A stretch of 64,000 bases of DNA from Ischnura elegans. Its lineage: Eukaryota > Arthropoda > Insecta > Odonata > Coenagrionidae. Below are positions 39,901-44,239 of this stretch, in pieces (positions within the stretch are counted from its first letter, which is position 1; each line of letters starts with the position of its first letter). The stretch is from NCBI RefSeq assembly GCF_921293095.1, contig NC_060249.1, forward strand, positions 74,845,907 through 74,909,906. The letters are read 5' to 3'. Position numbers and translations under genes: made by a program. The notes beneath the pieces were generated by a model, which worked only from the letters and a program-made list of their open reading frames with translations, had not been told where the DNA came from and made no database searches.

Positions 39901-42900
39901 TTTCAAGTTGATATTTCTGAATCTTTTCAAATATATCTAGTATCTGGTTAAATACATATTTTGGTAGTTGCATGGAACTGAGGGAGAAACAGAGAAAGTT
40001 AGTAGAAAACATTCTTTCAGTAAGTTTCATATTTGCCTGCTATAAATTGTTCCATGATTTTTACTTAGTTCTAAGACCTATATTATTTTAATGCCCATAT
40101 CCCAATTAACTAATTTATTCATGTTGGGATATTTTTTCTTTGTATCATACCTATTTATTTTATTCATTTGTTGAAGGTCTGTAAACTGGAGCAGAGGCTC
40201 ATGTCTCTTCAGACAGCTCATGCATTACGTTGCGCAACTTGTCGACCTCTTCTGACTCGTCTTCAAACCTTGGAACAAAAATTAACCACATTGCTATCTG
40301 AGAGGCACACACATTTACAGGATCTGGCTCGTATGAAGTGAGTGATAGCAATATATTTTTCAGAGCTTGAAGCAATAATTGTTGGTGTCTTTTGTGGGAG
40401 CTATTTCACCCTTGGTATTTAATTTGTCTCGACATGCAAATGACTCCTTTTAAGTAAGTTTTATAAGTAATTGGATTTCCTTAGTTTTTTCTTGAAGGTA
40501 TTGGGTTGATGATAGTCTTATTTTGTCTCTGAAAAGAGTTGTCTCATTATTCATTTGTACACTTTATTTTTCCTTGCCACACAGTAATATCTAAAAATTT
40601 TATTAATATATTGTATTGATAATTCAACATTCTTCTTCATTTTAACCTTTCATAAGTGTTGCACTTATAATGTGGTTCCTTTAATGGCATGAAGTAGAGG
40701 TTTCATTGTATCAAGAACTCTGTAAGTTACTCAACTTTACTTGTTGCCCCTTTATACACACAACACACCATGCACCCCTAGTCATTTTTTACCTTGAGAT
40801 TAGTTGAGCCATAACTCAACTTATTCAAGTTGAATTTATGGTGACCCAATGTGAAAACAGTTCATACAAGGTTACTTGTTGCAGTTATTTTCTTAAGGGC
40901 TGCCAATTAATCATTTATCCTGAGGAATTTGGCAACCATATGGATGAATTGAATTACAGCCAACCTTTGACTATCTAGCTTCTTATTATTAGCTTTAAAA
41001 ATTATCCATCATATTATCTCCTCATTAAAATAGTTGAAAAATTTGTCCATGAGAAAAATAATTAAAATTCTTTGAATTTTTATTCTTGCACCTAAAAAGA
41101 AGAACCATTTTATGAACTAAAAATCTTCTATTTTTGGTTCATTCATGTTCAAGAGTATCAAATGATACAATTTTTAATTTATTTCTTGTTTCCCTCTACC
41201 TAATGAAATTATTGTTTTCCTAAAACATAAAATTTATGGAGACACACTTTTTAATGTTGCTAATGTTTTTTATGTTACATGGTATTATGTTGTGTTTTAA
41301 AGGCCATGTAGATATACTTCTTAACACATATAAAAGCTAGAGAGACTGTAATTCTGTAGCCTCTCTGTTAAATGTAAAAAGTCAATGCAAGAATTGCTCA
41401 TATTCATGGGAAAACCCTTTAATATTACATAGTATGAGTAGTAGAGTTTAGTCTCATATGCTTTACTATTTATGTGCCCCATTTGTGGGGACTGTAATAT
41501 GGGCTCCAAATACTCTATGGACTTGTAGCAATTACCAATCAGTTCCCATGATGGATATTTACTATGGCAAATTGTTGGCCTTCTAGAAATGAAATAAAAA
41601 ATCCTTCTGCCTTGTAGGCAAGAAGCTCTAGAGTCAGCAATCAGTGAGAAAGATGCTCATCTGGCTCTTCTAGAATTCTCAGGGCTGCGCACTGCTAAGC
41701 AAGCAGAGCAAGCCGAAAAATTACGTGCTGATCGGGATCGCCTGATGAAAGCACTTCGCCGAGAGGTAAGCATGCAGTTGATTGGTTTTTCACTTAGATT
41801 GAATTTATAACCTGATAAGTTAATGTTTGCTATGCCATTTTATGGATATACTTTTGTTGTGAATTTTTGTTGAAATCAGCATGAAATCAGAATGTAAGCG
41901 CCAACTTGAGAAAATGAAAAGTACAGTATGATACAGGTCAATTATTAGCTTTATATGCCAAATATTTGCTTGGTATGCATGCATGGTCAGCAGTAGATTG
42001 AACATTCTTTGTTAGCTGAAAGAAATATTTTTTAAGGATGATACTTATATTACTTCTCTGTTTACTTATAAATTTGGCGAATTAAAATAAGTCAAGGATA
42101 GTCTATCCAAGGAAATGCAAAAGACAGGAATTCATTAACATTACAGAGACCAATCTTCGTGATCATCTTGGCCATTAAAAAAATTAACCTCTTTGCGATT
42201 GTTGCTTGGGTTGAACTGATTATATTAATTTTTATGCCCTTTCTACATCACTAATGCTTAAATCATAATAAGTTACTTGAAAGTTTGTTGAAAGTGTAGA
42301 TTATTAGTTCCTAATTAAAAATATTTTCCTCATTAGCCCTTAGACCCAGTGAGAAATGGGTGGTGGAATCCACGTGGAACCCACGTGGAATCCACGTTGA
42401 CTCGTGGATATATGGTGGTGGTGGATATTGAGTGGTTGGACCCACGTGGAATCCACGTTGATTTCAAGTGGATTTGTGGTGATTAGCATAAAATGTTAAA
42501 CAGAATTTCTAATTTGTGGAACTTAACTCTCTGTTGACATTGCGTCATTTATCATCCTGAAACCACGCTAGTTATGTGAAAATGTATCGCACATTCTATT
42601 TTTATATCATTCGTGGAAAGGCAGCCATGAGAGCACATGAAAAATCGTAGACACATATATAGAAGGTTTAGATATAGAGTGGTTGAGGTTTTAATGGTTT
42701 TAGGACAGCACCTACTGCTGTTTTAATTTTTCCACCAAATTTCCACATGGGTTCCACGTTGATTCCACGACCAAAAACACGTGGTATCCACGTTACATCT
42801 CCACGTGGGTTCCACGTGGTTTCCACCACCCATTTCTCACTGGGGAGTGAGGGAATGTTTTTATAAGTTTTGCATGCTAGCTGCGGCATTTACCCAAAGT

Positions 42901-44239
42901 TAATATTGCTATGCATATCTTGCACTTGTATACTTTCCCTGACCATAAGGATTGATAAGGGGCTTAAATCTACCAGACCTGCCCTGGTGGCAGGGGGTGC
43001 CTCCTACACAGGGGGTCTCTTCTGCACTGGCTGGCAGCTAAAATCGTGAACTTCCACTGCCTAAGCATAAATTTTATCCTCTGCTGAAAAAGTCAAAGCA
43101 TGGATAACACAGGCCAACAATGAAAAAAATTTTTTGCTGAAAATACCTTATTCTTATGTTTTTAAAGTTGCTGAATCCAAATATGATGGTTTTAAAGTTG
43201 TATCACCCACCATTTATTCACATTTCACAGTTAAATTCATGAAACCAAGCAATATTTTTAGAATTTAACAGCTTTTTTATAGTTGTAATCAAATTGAAAA
43301 AGTAGGTCTAATGAACGAAGATAATGGGGATTACTGTTGGTACTTCACTGGGAAGTTCAGCAAGCGATTCATCACAGAAAAAGCTACACAAGAAGCTTCA
43401 AGGAGAAAAGGGAAAGAAAATGTAGACCAATTCTAGTTGACAAGTGAACCCTGTATTATCACGCTGTAGTAAATACAAACAATTTTATGATGGAACACAG
43501 TGTTTCATTGATTTCCCTGTATACCGTACAGGGGTATTGGACTAAATATTAAATACATATTGCTTGGAAACTATGGGTGATACAAAAAAACTAAGGCCAG
43601 GTTTGGATTCAGCACATCAAAATCTATAAAGATCAGCTATTAAAATAAAAAAAGTTTTCAAACAAAATTTTTTTGTTGGCCTGTGTAATTTTTATCTTTC
43701 TTTCCTTTGCAATTGCATGAAATAGGTAATTGCAACGTTTTTTTTTATTGTCTGACTATCCTCAGAACGAGCAGTGTGTGCGTCTAATGCAGGAGTGTTC
43801 TGCCCTTGGGGTCGACATCCCCGACGGCAAACCTGCTCCGGGTAGAGAGGAGGTAAGTGGGCTGAACAAGCTGGAAACATCTCCTTCAGCTCTCTCACCT
43901 TCCCCGTGTAAGGCGATCAACAATTCTGGGCGGCAGCATCAGCCGGCGGATCCCCTAGTCAGGGTCTTGGACGACGACGACCCCTTGTACGAACCCTCCT
44001 ACGGCAGAGACGGCAGGAGAGCGGAGGAAGTGGGAGGCGTGGGAAACGGTGGCAGGGGGAGTAGGTGGAATGGGAGAGGAAGCTCTGCTCTCCCACACTC
44101 TTCTCTCCACGAGCGAGAGAAGAGGGAAGCTGTTGGGAGGGACAGAGATTCCACGAAGGTGGTAGACTCTCAAAATGGCCATTATGATAGCTCCAGTTGT
44201 GGAGAGAGTGCTGACGACGGTGAGGAAGACTTGGTGTAG
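3914..44239 (+). CDS. brp: bruchpilot / ELKS-CAST-ERC active-zone scaffold (whole gene span, 5' end outside window)
   Basis: The product is a cytoplasmic coiled-coil scaffold of the presynaptic active zone. In the ELKS/ERC family it organises calcium channels and vesicles together with RIM-type partners. Nineteen exons have matching splice phases and sum to about 1,866 residues. Family identity rests on exons 1-2 (LLKEKDNQ then VDMARARLAAVQAHH, SSLEEAISDKEKQMTQLR), exon 16 (IEELEEALRQSVRITAERE) and exons 17-18 (KQEALESAISEKDAHLALLE), all hallmarks of ELKS. Between these blocks lies a long arthropod-type coil. No start codon is visible; the N-terminal exons must lie upstream. Introns run from about 0.2 to 5 kb and hold many mobile elements. 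The Drosophila protein is about 1,740 residues, so the size fits. Identity is strong; exact isoform structure is inferred from splice sites only. Confidence 0.93.
3956..8993 (+). other. Large brp intron, nothing recognised
   Basis: Five kilobases of AT-rich sequence with no recognisable repeat ends, RNA gene or coding segment. This is the largest intron in the window. Confidence 0.7.
8994..9230 (+). CDS. brp: brp exon 2 (conserved ELKS coiled coil)
   Basis: This exon encodes 79 residues from VDMARARLAAVQAHH to EIEKLQ, in phase 0 at both ends. The acceptor is CAG and the donor GTAAGT. It contains the most strongly conserved ELKS stretch (SSLEEAISDKEKQMTQLR, RDRAEQEKQEERELHERE). This is the main evidence for family identity. 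A heptad pattern is visible throughout. Confidence 0.95.
9379..9597 (+). pseudogene. Ty3/gypsy reverse transcriptase fragment
   Basis: The reading frame contains IPESIKPKLKETLSSLVKQD, then PTDWVNNIVIVEKANGNLRI and CLDPT. This is the conserved N-terminal start of Ty3/gypsy reverse transcriptase, where a proline-tryptophan-valine stretch precedes the NGKLRICLDP motif. Only about 70 residues remain before a stop, with no YxDD motif, protease or LTRs seen. It lies 150 bp after brp exon 2, in the intron and sense to the gene. A dead scrap. Confidence 0.85.
10082..10327 (+). CDS. brp: brp exon 3 (coiled coil)
   Basis: This exon encodes 82 residues, from VRLERAQAEKDKLEAKLE to FGRSTLNTSQ, in phase 0 at both ends. 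The acceptor is TTTCAG and the donor GTTAGT. It begins the arthropod-type coil, with the recurring pattern LE(R/K)(A/S)QA. A serine-rich hinge (GSSVDDREAA) interrupts the heptads near its middle. Confidence 0.9.
11409..11573 (+). CDS. brp: brp exon 4 (coiled coil)
   Basis: This exon encodes 55 residues, starting ELDRATERAERASAELRRAQ and ending EKLEKSQGEVYRLK. The acceptor is CCAAAG and the donor GTTAGT, phase 0 to phase 0. The longest open frame here is a different, spurious frame; the coding frame is fixed by continuity with exons 3 and 5 and by the heptad pattern. The SQGEVYRL motif recurs in exon 9. Confidence 0.88.
11615..12110. mobile_element. Tigger/pogo-like MITE remnant
   Basis: The left end CAGTCAACTCTCAATCATC, preceded by TA, closely resembles the CAGTCAACTCTCAATTATC-type ends of Tigger/pogo elements. 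A diverged inverse match (GGATAATCAAGAACTTTAAT) lies near 12090. The right end is approximate. No coding capacity. Confidence 0.45.
12197..12463 (+). CDS. brp: brp exon 5 (coiled coil)
   Basis: This exon encodes 89 residues from ARLENAQSERESGQ to DKAQAEVRR. The acceptor is TTTTAG and the donor GTAAGT, phase 0 at both ends. It contains two imperfect internal repeats of the LE-S/K-AQ type (LERSQATLGKAQ, LDKAQSDADQLQERLDKAQ). Confidence 0.92.
12971..13119. repeat. Long foldback hairpin inside the THAP transposon
   Basis: Two arms of about 72 bp are nearly exact inverse complements, from TTGTAAGTTCTCAATAGGTA on the left to its complement ending AACTTACAA on the right. The turn is CGACAAAGTTTTTGTCGG. 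The few mismatches are single bases. Confidence 0.9.
14061..14691 (-). pseudogene. Broken THAP zinc-finger gene (two exons)
   Basis: Exon 1 (14691 down to 14544) begins MPFVCVLSGCNGNSG, the N-terminal C-x4-C of a THAP finger, then breaks frame and continues in another frame as SSPKDPELKKKCIWAIRR and KHFTPTKNCE. Exon 2 starts at 14090 after TTTTAG and gives VCELHIA, the C-x2-H half of the C2CH finger, followed at once by TGA (14061-14063). Beyond, a shifted frame reads ILAEWKVPRLEEGTIASL, a segment typical after THAP domains of transposons. The domain is therefore complete in parts but needs at least one frameshift and has a stop: dead. The tryptophan usual after KDPELKKK is a cysteine. Confidence 0.75.
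15599..15751 (+). CDS. brp: brp exon 6 (coiled coil)
   Basis: This exon encodes 51 residues from LQMEKEKQGYDFESVQSQ to RLRDKYEKSQ. The acceptor follows a long polypyrimidine tract (TTTTTTGCCAG); the donor is GTAGAA, a weaker match. Phase 0 at both ends. The preceding intron holds the 2.5-kb THAP transposon. Confidence 0.92.
15950..16138 (+). CDS. brp: brp exon 7 (coiled coil)
   Basis: This exon encodes 63 residues from TVMSRLQKENDSFHVEVE to DKTQTQMQKLQ. The acceptor is TTATAG and the donor GTGAAT, phase 0 at both ends. The heptad pattern continues. The intron before it is only 198 bp, the shortest in the gene. Confidence 0.9.
16139..19688 (+). other. brp intron, mostly unrecognised
   Basis: AT-rich intron of 3.5 kb. 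Only the piggyBac-like MITE at 17622-17933 is recognised. Confidence 0.65.
17622..17933. mobile_element. piggyBac-like MITE flanked by TTAA
   Basis: TTAA stands on both sides (17618-17621 and 17934-17937). The left end CACGTTGCGTACGGATGG and the reversed right end CACATTCCGTACTGGGG are imperfect inverted repeats of the type seen in piggyBac-derived MITEs. The element is 312 bp without coding capacity. GACGGATGACGA-like short repeats lie near the left end. Confidence 0.75.
19689..19828 (+). CDS. brp: brp exon 8 (coiled coil)
   Basis: This exon encodes MERDDTLTEVDILKEKLE through RMLEKYDR. The acceptor is CATCAG and the donor GTAATT. It ends in phase 2 (AG), completed to arginine by the first G of the next exon. 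It is shorter than a usual open-frame cutoff and was found by reading splice sites and phase. Confidence 0.85.
19829..21735 (+). other. brp intron, nothing recognised
   Basis: About 1.9 kb. No repeat ends or coding segment were recognised. Confidence 0.65.
21736..22835 (+). CDS. brp: brp exon 9 (1.1-kb coiled-coil exon)
   Basis: This is the largest exon: about 367 residues of almost uninterrupted coiled coil, starting SQGEVYRLQNKLECAEAEKE and ending EVARLTG across the next junction. Acceptor ATTAG, donor GTGAGA; it starts by completing a split arginine codon and ends in phase 1. Composition is extreme (E, R, A, S, L), and GC content is much higher than in flanking introns. Near residues 280-350 of the exon the repeats become DRLERARLEAEADRYRAEAD-like, broken twice by short RRSPA linkers (GRRSPADTD, RRSPAAIE), likely hinges. 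Long open frames in other frames and on the minus strand here are shadows caused by high GC. Confidence 0.93.
22905..23040 (-). mobile_element. tRNA-derived SINE
   Basis: On the minus strand a box A-like TGGCAGTGGGGTA (23013-23025) is followed 32 bp later by a box B GGTTCAAGTCC (22970-22980), the spacing and sequence of an internal RNA polymerase III promoter. A non-tRNA tail follows towards 22905. It is not a working tRNA: the cloverleaf cannot be closed and no CCA-side stem is seen. Confidence 0.7.
24665..25083 (+). CDS. brp: brp exon 10 (coiled coil)
   Basis: This exon encodes about 139 residues, starting EVERARSAARRGAAAE after a split glycine and ending ATAEEIQR. Acceptor TTCAG, donor GTAAGA. 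It contains LERSQAHLGQYQENTEAA and LVTQLEKSQEMLLNLQQELG. It continues the exon 9 coil without a break in register or style. Confidence 0.92.
25163..25254. repeat. Small foldback repeat
   Basis: Arms of about 38 bp (TTTTTAATGATTTGATCCAG... and its imperfect complement ending CAGACCATTAAAAA) flank a short AT loop. It may be a tiny MITE or the remains of a palindromic element. Confidence 0.6.
25586..26878. mobile_element. pogo-like non-autonomous element with TTAGTACG subterminal repeats
   Basis: The left end CAGTGGAACTTGGTTAGTACG and the right end, reversed CAGTGGAACTTGTTTAGTACG, differ at about one site. The right flank is TA; the left flank TG is one transition away from TA, the duplication expected for Tc1/mariner/pogo. 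TTAGTACG recurs at least five times near the left end and again near the right. The 1.29-kb interior has no transposase. Confidence 0.82.
26948..27146. repeat. Tandem duplication, two copies of about 100 bp
   Basis: GAGACAAGCAAATATCTAGC... at 26948 is repeated as GAGACATGCAAAAATCTAGC... at 27048, and both copies end with CTGGCCAT. Around 90 percent identical by eye. Confidence 0.85.
27803..28062. mobile_element. hAT-type MITE (CATGGGCGGATCC ends)
   Basis: Ends CATGGGCGGATCC and, reversed, CATAGGCAGATTT flank 260 bp containing G-runs near both ends. The flanking octamers CCCCTGTA (27795-27802) and CCTCTGTA (28063-28070) agree at seven of eight bases. A degraded relative begins near 55867. Confidence 0.75.
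28471..28728 (+). CDS. brp: brp exon 11 (coiled coil)
   Basis: This exon encodes 86 residues from IREEANAREREARRAAEA to EEERLRAEAAEK. Acceptor TTTTTCAG, donor GTGGGT (a less usual +3/+4), phase 0 at both ends. The segment VVAELQRQLAKAQS appears here and again at the start of exon 12, suggesting an old internal duplication. Confidence 0.92.
28729..29675 (+). other. brp intron part, small inverted repeat only
   Basis: Mostly unrecognised AT-rich intron. An exact 18-bp inverted repeat (29190-29207 and 29242-29259, AATGTGCAAAATAAATCA) could form a hairpin with a 34-bp loop. Confidence 0.6.
29686..31361 (+). mobile_element. Degenerate Helitron
   Basis: The right end AAGTTCGCCGGGTCAGCTAG followed by T matches Helitron 3' ends (CTAG/T, with a GC-rich stem just before). 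The left part TCGAAAATCGTGTTAGTTAG, then GAACGGCTGCACCGATTTTAA, is the typical 5' region of insect Helitrons. Between them lie remains of the helicase C-terminal part. The 5' boundary is approximate. TAAAGGTATA stands on both sides (29676-29685 and 31362-31371), unexpected for a Helitron. Confidence 0.8.
30060..30770 (+). pseudogene. Helitron helicase (PIF1-like) C-terminal remnant
   Basis: Broken plus-strand frames give WLIERAIL, then YLKSLDVPGLPQQDLQLKVG and LSNGTRLV, the conserved region of Helitron RepHel helicases (usually SGLPPHKLNLKVG and LCNGTRLIV). Further on, damaged frames keep pieces resembling the MTINKSQGQS and VACSRVGKPS motifs. The longest open piece is 30267-30509. Several stops and frameshifts make it inactive; no Rep domain was recognised. 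Confidence 0.8.
31618..31947 (+). CDS. brp: brp exon 12 (coiled coil)
   Basis: This exon encodes 110 residues from VVAELQRQLAKAQSAVRE to LVRELEKNQ. Acceptor ATTACAG, donor GTGAGT, phase 0 at both ends. The coil becomes richer in K and Q (RQQQQAVAHAREQAAEEV), the transition to the Q-rich rod in exon 13. Confidence 0.92.
31948..34221 (+). other. brp intron with a possible short alternative terminal exon
   Basis: AT-rich intron of 2.3 kb without recognised mobile ends. At 33648 a strong polypyrimidine-AG acceptor is followed in phase 0 by SPDVIPDLFLSGVK and TGA (33648-33692). This could be chance. Confidence 0.4.
34222..34794 (+). CDS. brp: brp exon 13 (Q-rich coiled-coil rod)
   Basis: This exon encodes 191 residues. 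The first half is a chain of near-perfect heptads built on EQRRQ(F/L)DEQRRQ, the second a glutamine-rich tract (QQLQQEVQQLRQQLQQAQQQ and others). A short AAAAAAGRGPPPSQQ linker separates them. Acceptor TTTGCAG, donor GTAGGC, phase 0 at both ends. Drosophila BRP also has a glutamine-rich C-terminal coil implicated in vesicle tethering; the same role is inferred here. CAG/CAA runs make this exon prone to length variation. Confidence 0.93.
34795..36411 (+). other. brp intron, nothing recognised
   Basis: About 1.6 kb. A short palindromic stretch (AGGCGAGACTCTCGCCT near 35880) is the only structure noticed. Confidence 0.6.
36412..36632 (+). CDS. brp: brp exon 14 (coiled coil)
   Basis: This exon encodes about 74 residues, starting QKQQMLAKGAAAAAAAGG and ending KDKAIRELQ plus a split codon (phase 2). 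The acceptor is a tandem NAGNAG site (CCCAGCAG), so isoforms with or without one glutamine are possible. Donor GTGAGT. After an alanine/glycine-rich linker the heptads resume (LAVLEQENEKAKADAKQAQ). Confidence 0.9.
37230..37311 (+). CDS. brp: brp exon 15 (coiled coil; splice-choice exon)
   Basis: This 82-bp exon completes a split aspartate and encodes ALKNAQAKLKSQQQTNAQLE through RKREE. Acceptor CTTTTAG, donor GTAAGC, ending in phase 0. Two downstream partners are possible: the small terminal exon at 37517 or exon 16 at 38665. Confidence 0.88.
37517..37555 (+). CDS. brp: Alternative terminal exon of brp (ASGPAGFLKSFF, stop)
   Basis: After a good acceptor (GAACTTTAG) the phase-0 reading frame gives 12 residues, ASGPAGFLKSFF, and a TAG stop. 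It lies 205 bp after exon 15 and would end the protein after the long coil, without the second ELKS block. Vertebrate ERC genes also make A and B isoforms with different C-termini. A possible ATTAAA polyadenylation signal lies near 37991. The exon is inferred only from the splice site and the protein-like ending. Confidence 0.5.
   Translation, partial: ASGPAGFLKSFF
37556..38664 (+). other. brp intron / possible 3' UTR of the short isoform
   Basis: About 1.1 kb following the alternative stop. It contains an ATTAAA near 37991 but no AATAAA. Otherwise unrecognised AT-rich sequence. Confidence 0.5.
38665..39060 (+). CDS. brp: brp exon 16 (second ELKS-conserved block begins)
   Basis: This exon encodes 132 residues in phase 0. 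The last 50 (ALRERDERIEELEEALRQ, SVRITAEREITLKEEE) match the conserved ELKS C-terminal block. The first 80 (including GWYVGFRRKERFGAK) are not coiled coil and not recognised. Acceptor ATGACAG at 38664, donor GTGAGA. An internal GTAAG...CAG of 30 bp is too short for a normal intron, so I keep it as coding. The upstream boundary is less certain than the downstream one. Confidence 0.82.
39184..39452 (-). mobile_element. G-rich hAT-type MITE copy (reverse orientation)
   Basis: The right edge TGGCTACACCACTG is the inverse of the CAGTGGTGTAGCCA end seen at 51275. The interior (ATGATTTTTCAATATTTTGT when reversed, and the segment before it) matches the 51275-51536 element over most of its length. The left end is damaged and no duplication could be matched. 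Confidence 0.65.
40177..40337 (+). CDS. brp: brp exon 17 (C-terminal ELKS block)
   Basis: This exon encodes VCKLEQRLMSLQTAHALR through HLQDLARM and a split lysine (phase 2). Acceptor TTGAAG, donor GTGAGT. It aligns with the ELKS segment leading into EMKQEALLAAISEKD. A CATC motif (cysteines three apart) within LRCATCRPLL is unusual for a coiled coil. Confidence 0.88.
40338..41617 (+). other. brp intron, nothing recognised
   Basis: About 1.3 kb of AT-rich intron without repeat ends or coding segments. Confidence 0.6.
41618..41765 (+). CDS. brp: brp exon 18 (C-terminal ELKS block)
   Basis: After completing the split lysine this exon encodes QEALESAISEKDAHLALLEF through RLMKALRRE. Acceptor TTGTAG, donor GTAAGC. 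The stretch is the signature KQEAL.AAISEKDA.IALLE of vertebrate ELKS/CAST, so the gene keeps the canonical ELKS tail. Confidence 0.93.
42345..42844. mobile_element. 500-bp MITE with E-box-rich ends
   Basis: The left end CCCAGTGAGAAATGGGTGG and the right end are exact inverse complements over more than 20 bp, flanked on both sides by GA. The terminal 130 bp on each side are built of ATCCACGTGGA-type units; CACGTG occurs six times (42371, 42382, 42443, 42778, 42802, 42813). The middle is AT-rich and non-coding. It shares the CCCA...TGGG form and a 2-bp flank with the elements at 2681 and 12650. Confidence 0.85.
42845..43765 (+). other. brp intron part, nothing recognised
   Basis: About 0.9 kb between the MITE and the terminal exon, without recognised elements. 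Confidence 0.6.
43766..44239 (+). CDS. brp: brp terminal exon (C-terminus)
   Basis: This exon begins NEQCVRLMQECSALGVDIPD and runs open for 157 codons to a TAG at 44237-44239. The tail after residue 30 is low-complexity and acidic (LDDDDPLYEPSYG, ESADDGEEDLV) and ends EDLV. A strong potential donor (GAG|GTAAGT) sits inside at 43853; if used, the tail is removed and an exon I cannot find would follow. The acceptor is CTCAG. Reading through is favoured because the frame stays open and protein-like. Confidence 0.82.
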   Translation, partial: NEQCVRLMQECSALGVDIPDGKPAPGREEVSGLNKLETSPSALSPSPCKAINNSGRQHQPADPLVRVLDDDDPLYEPSYGRDGRRAEEVGGVGNGGRGSRWNGRGSSALPHSSLHEREKREAVGRDRDSTKVVDSQNGHYDSSSCGESADDGEEDLV

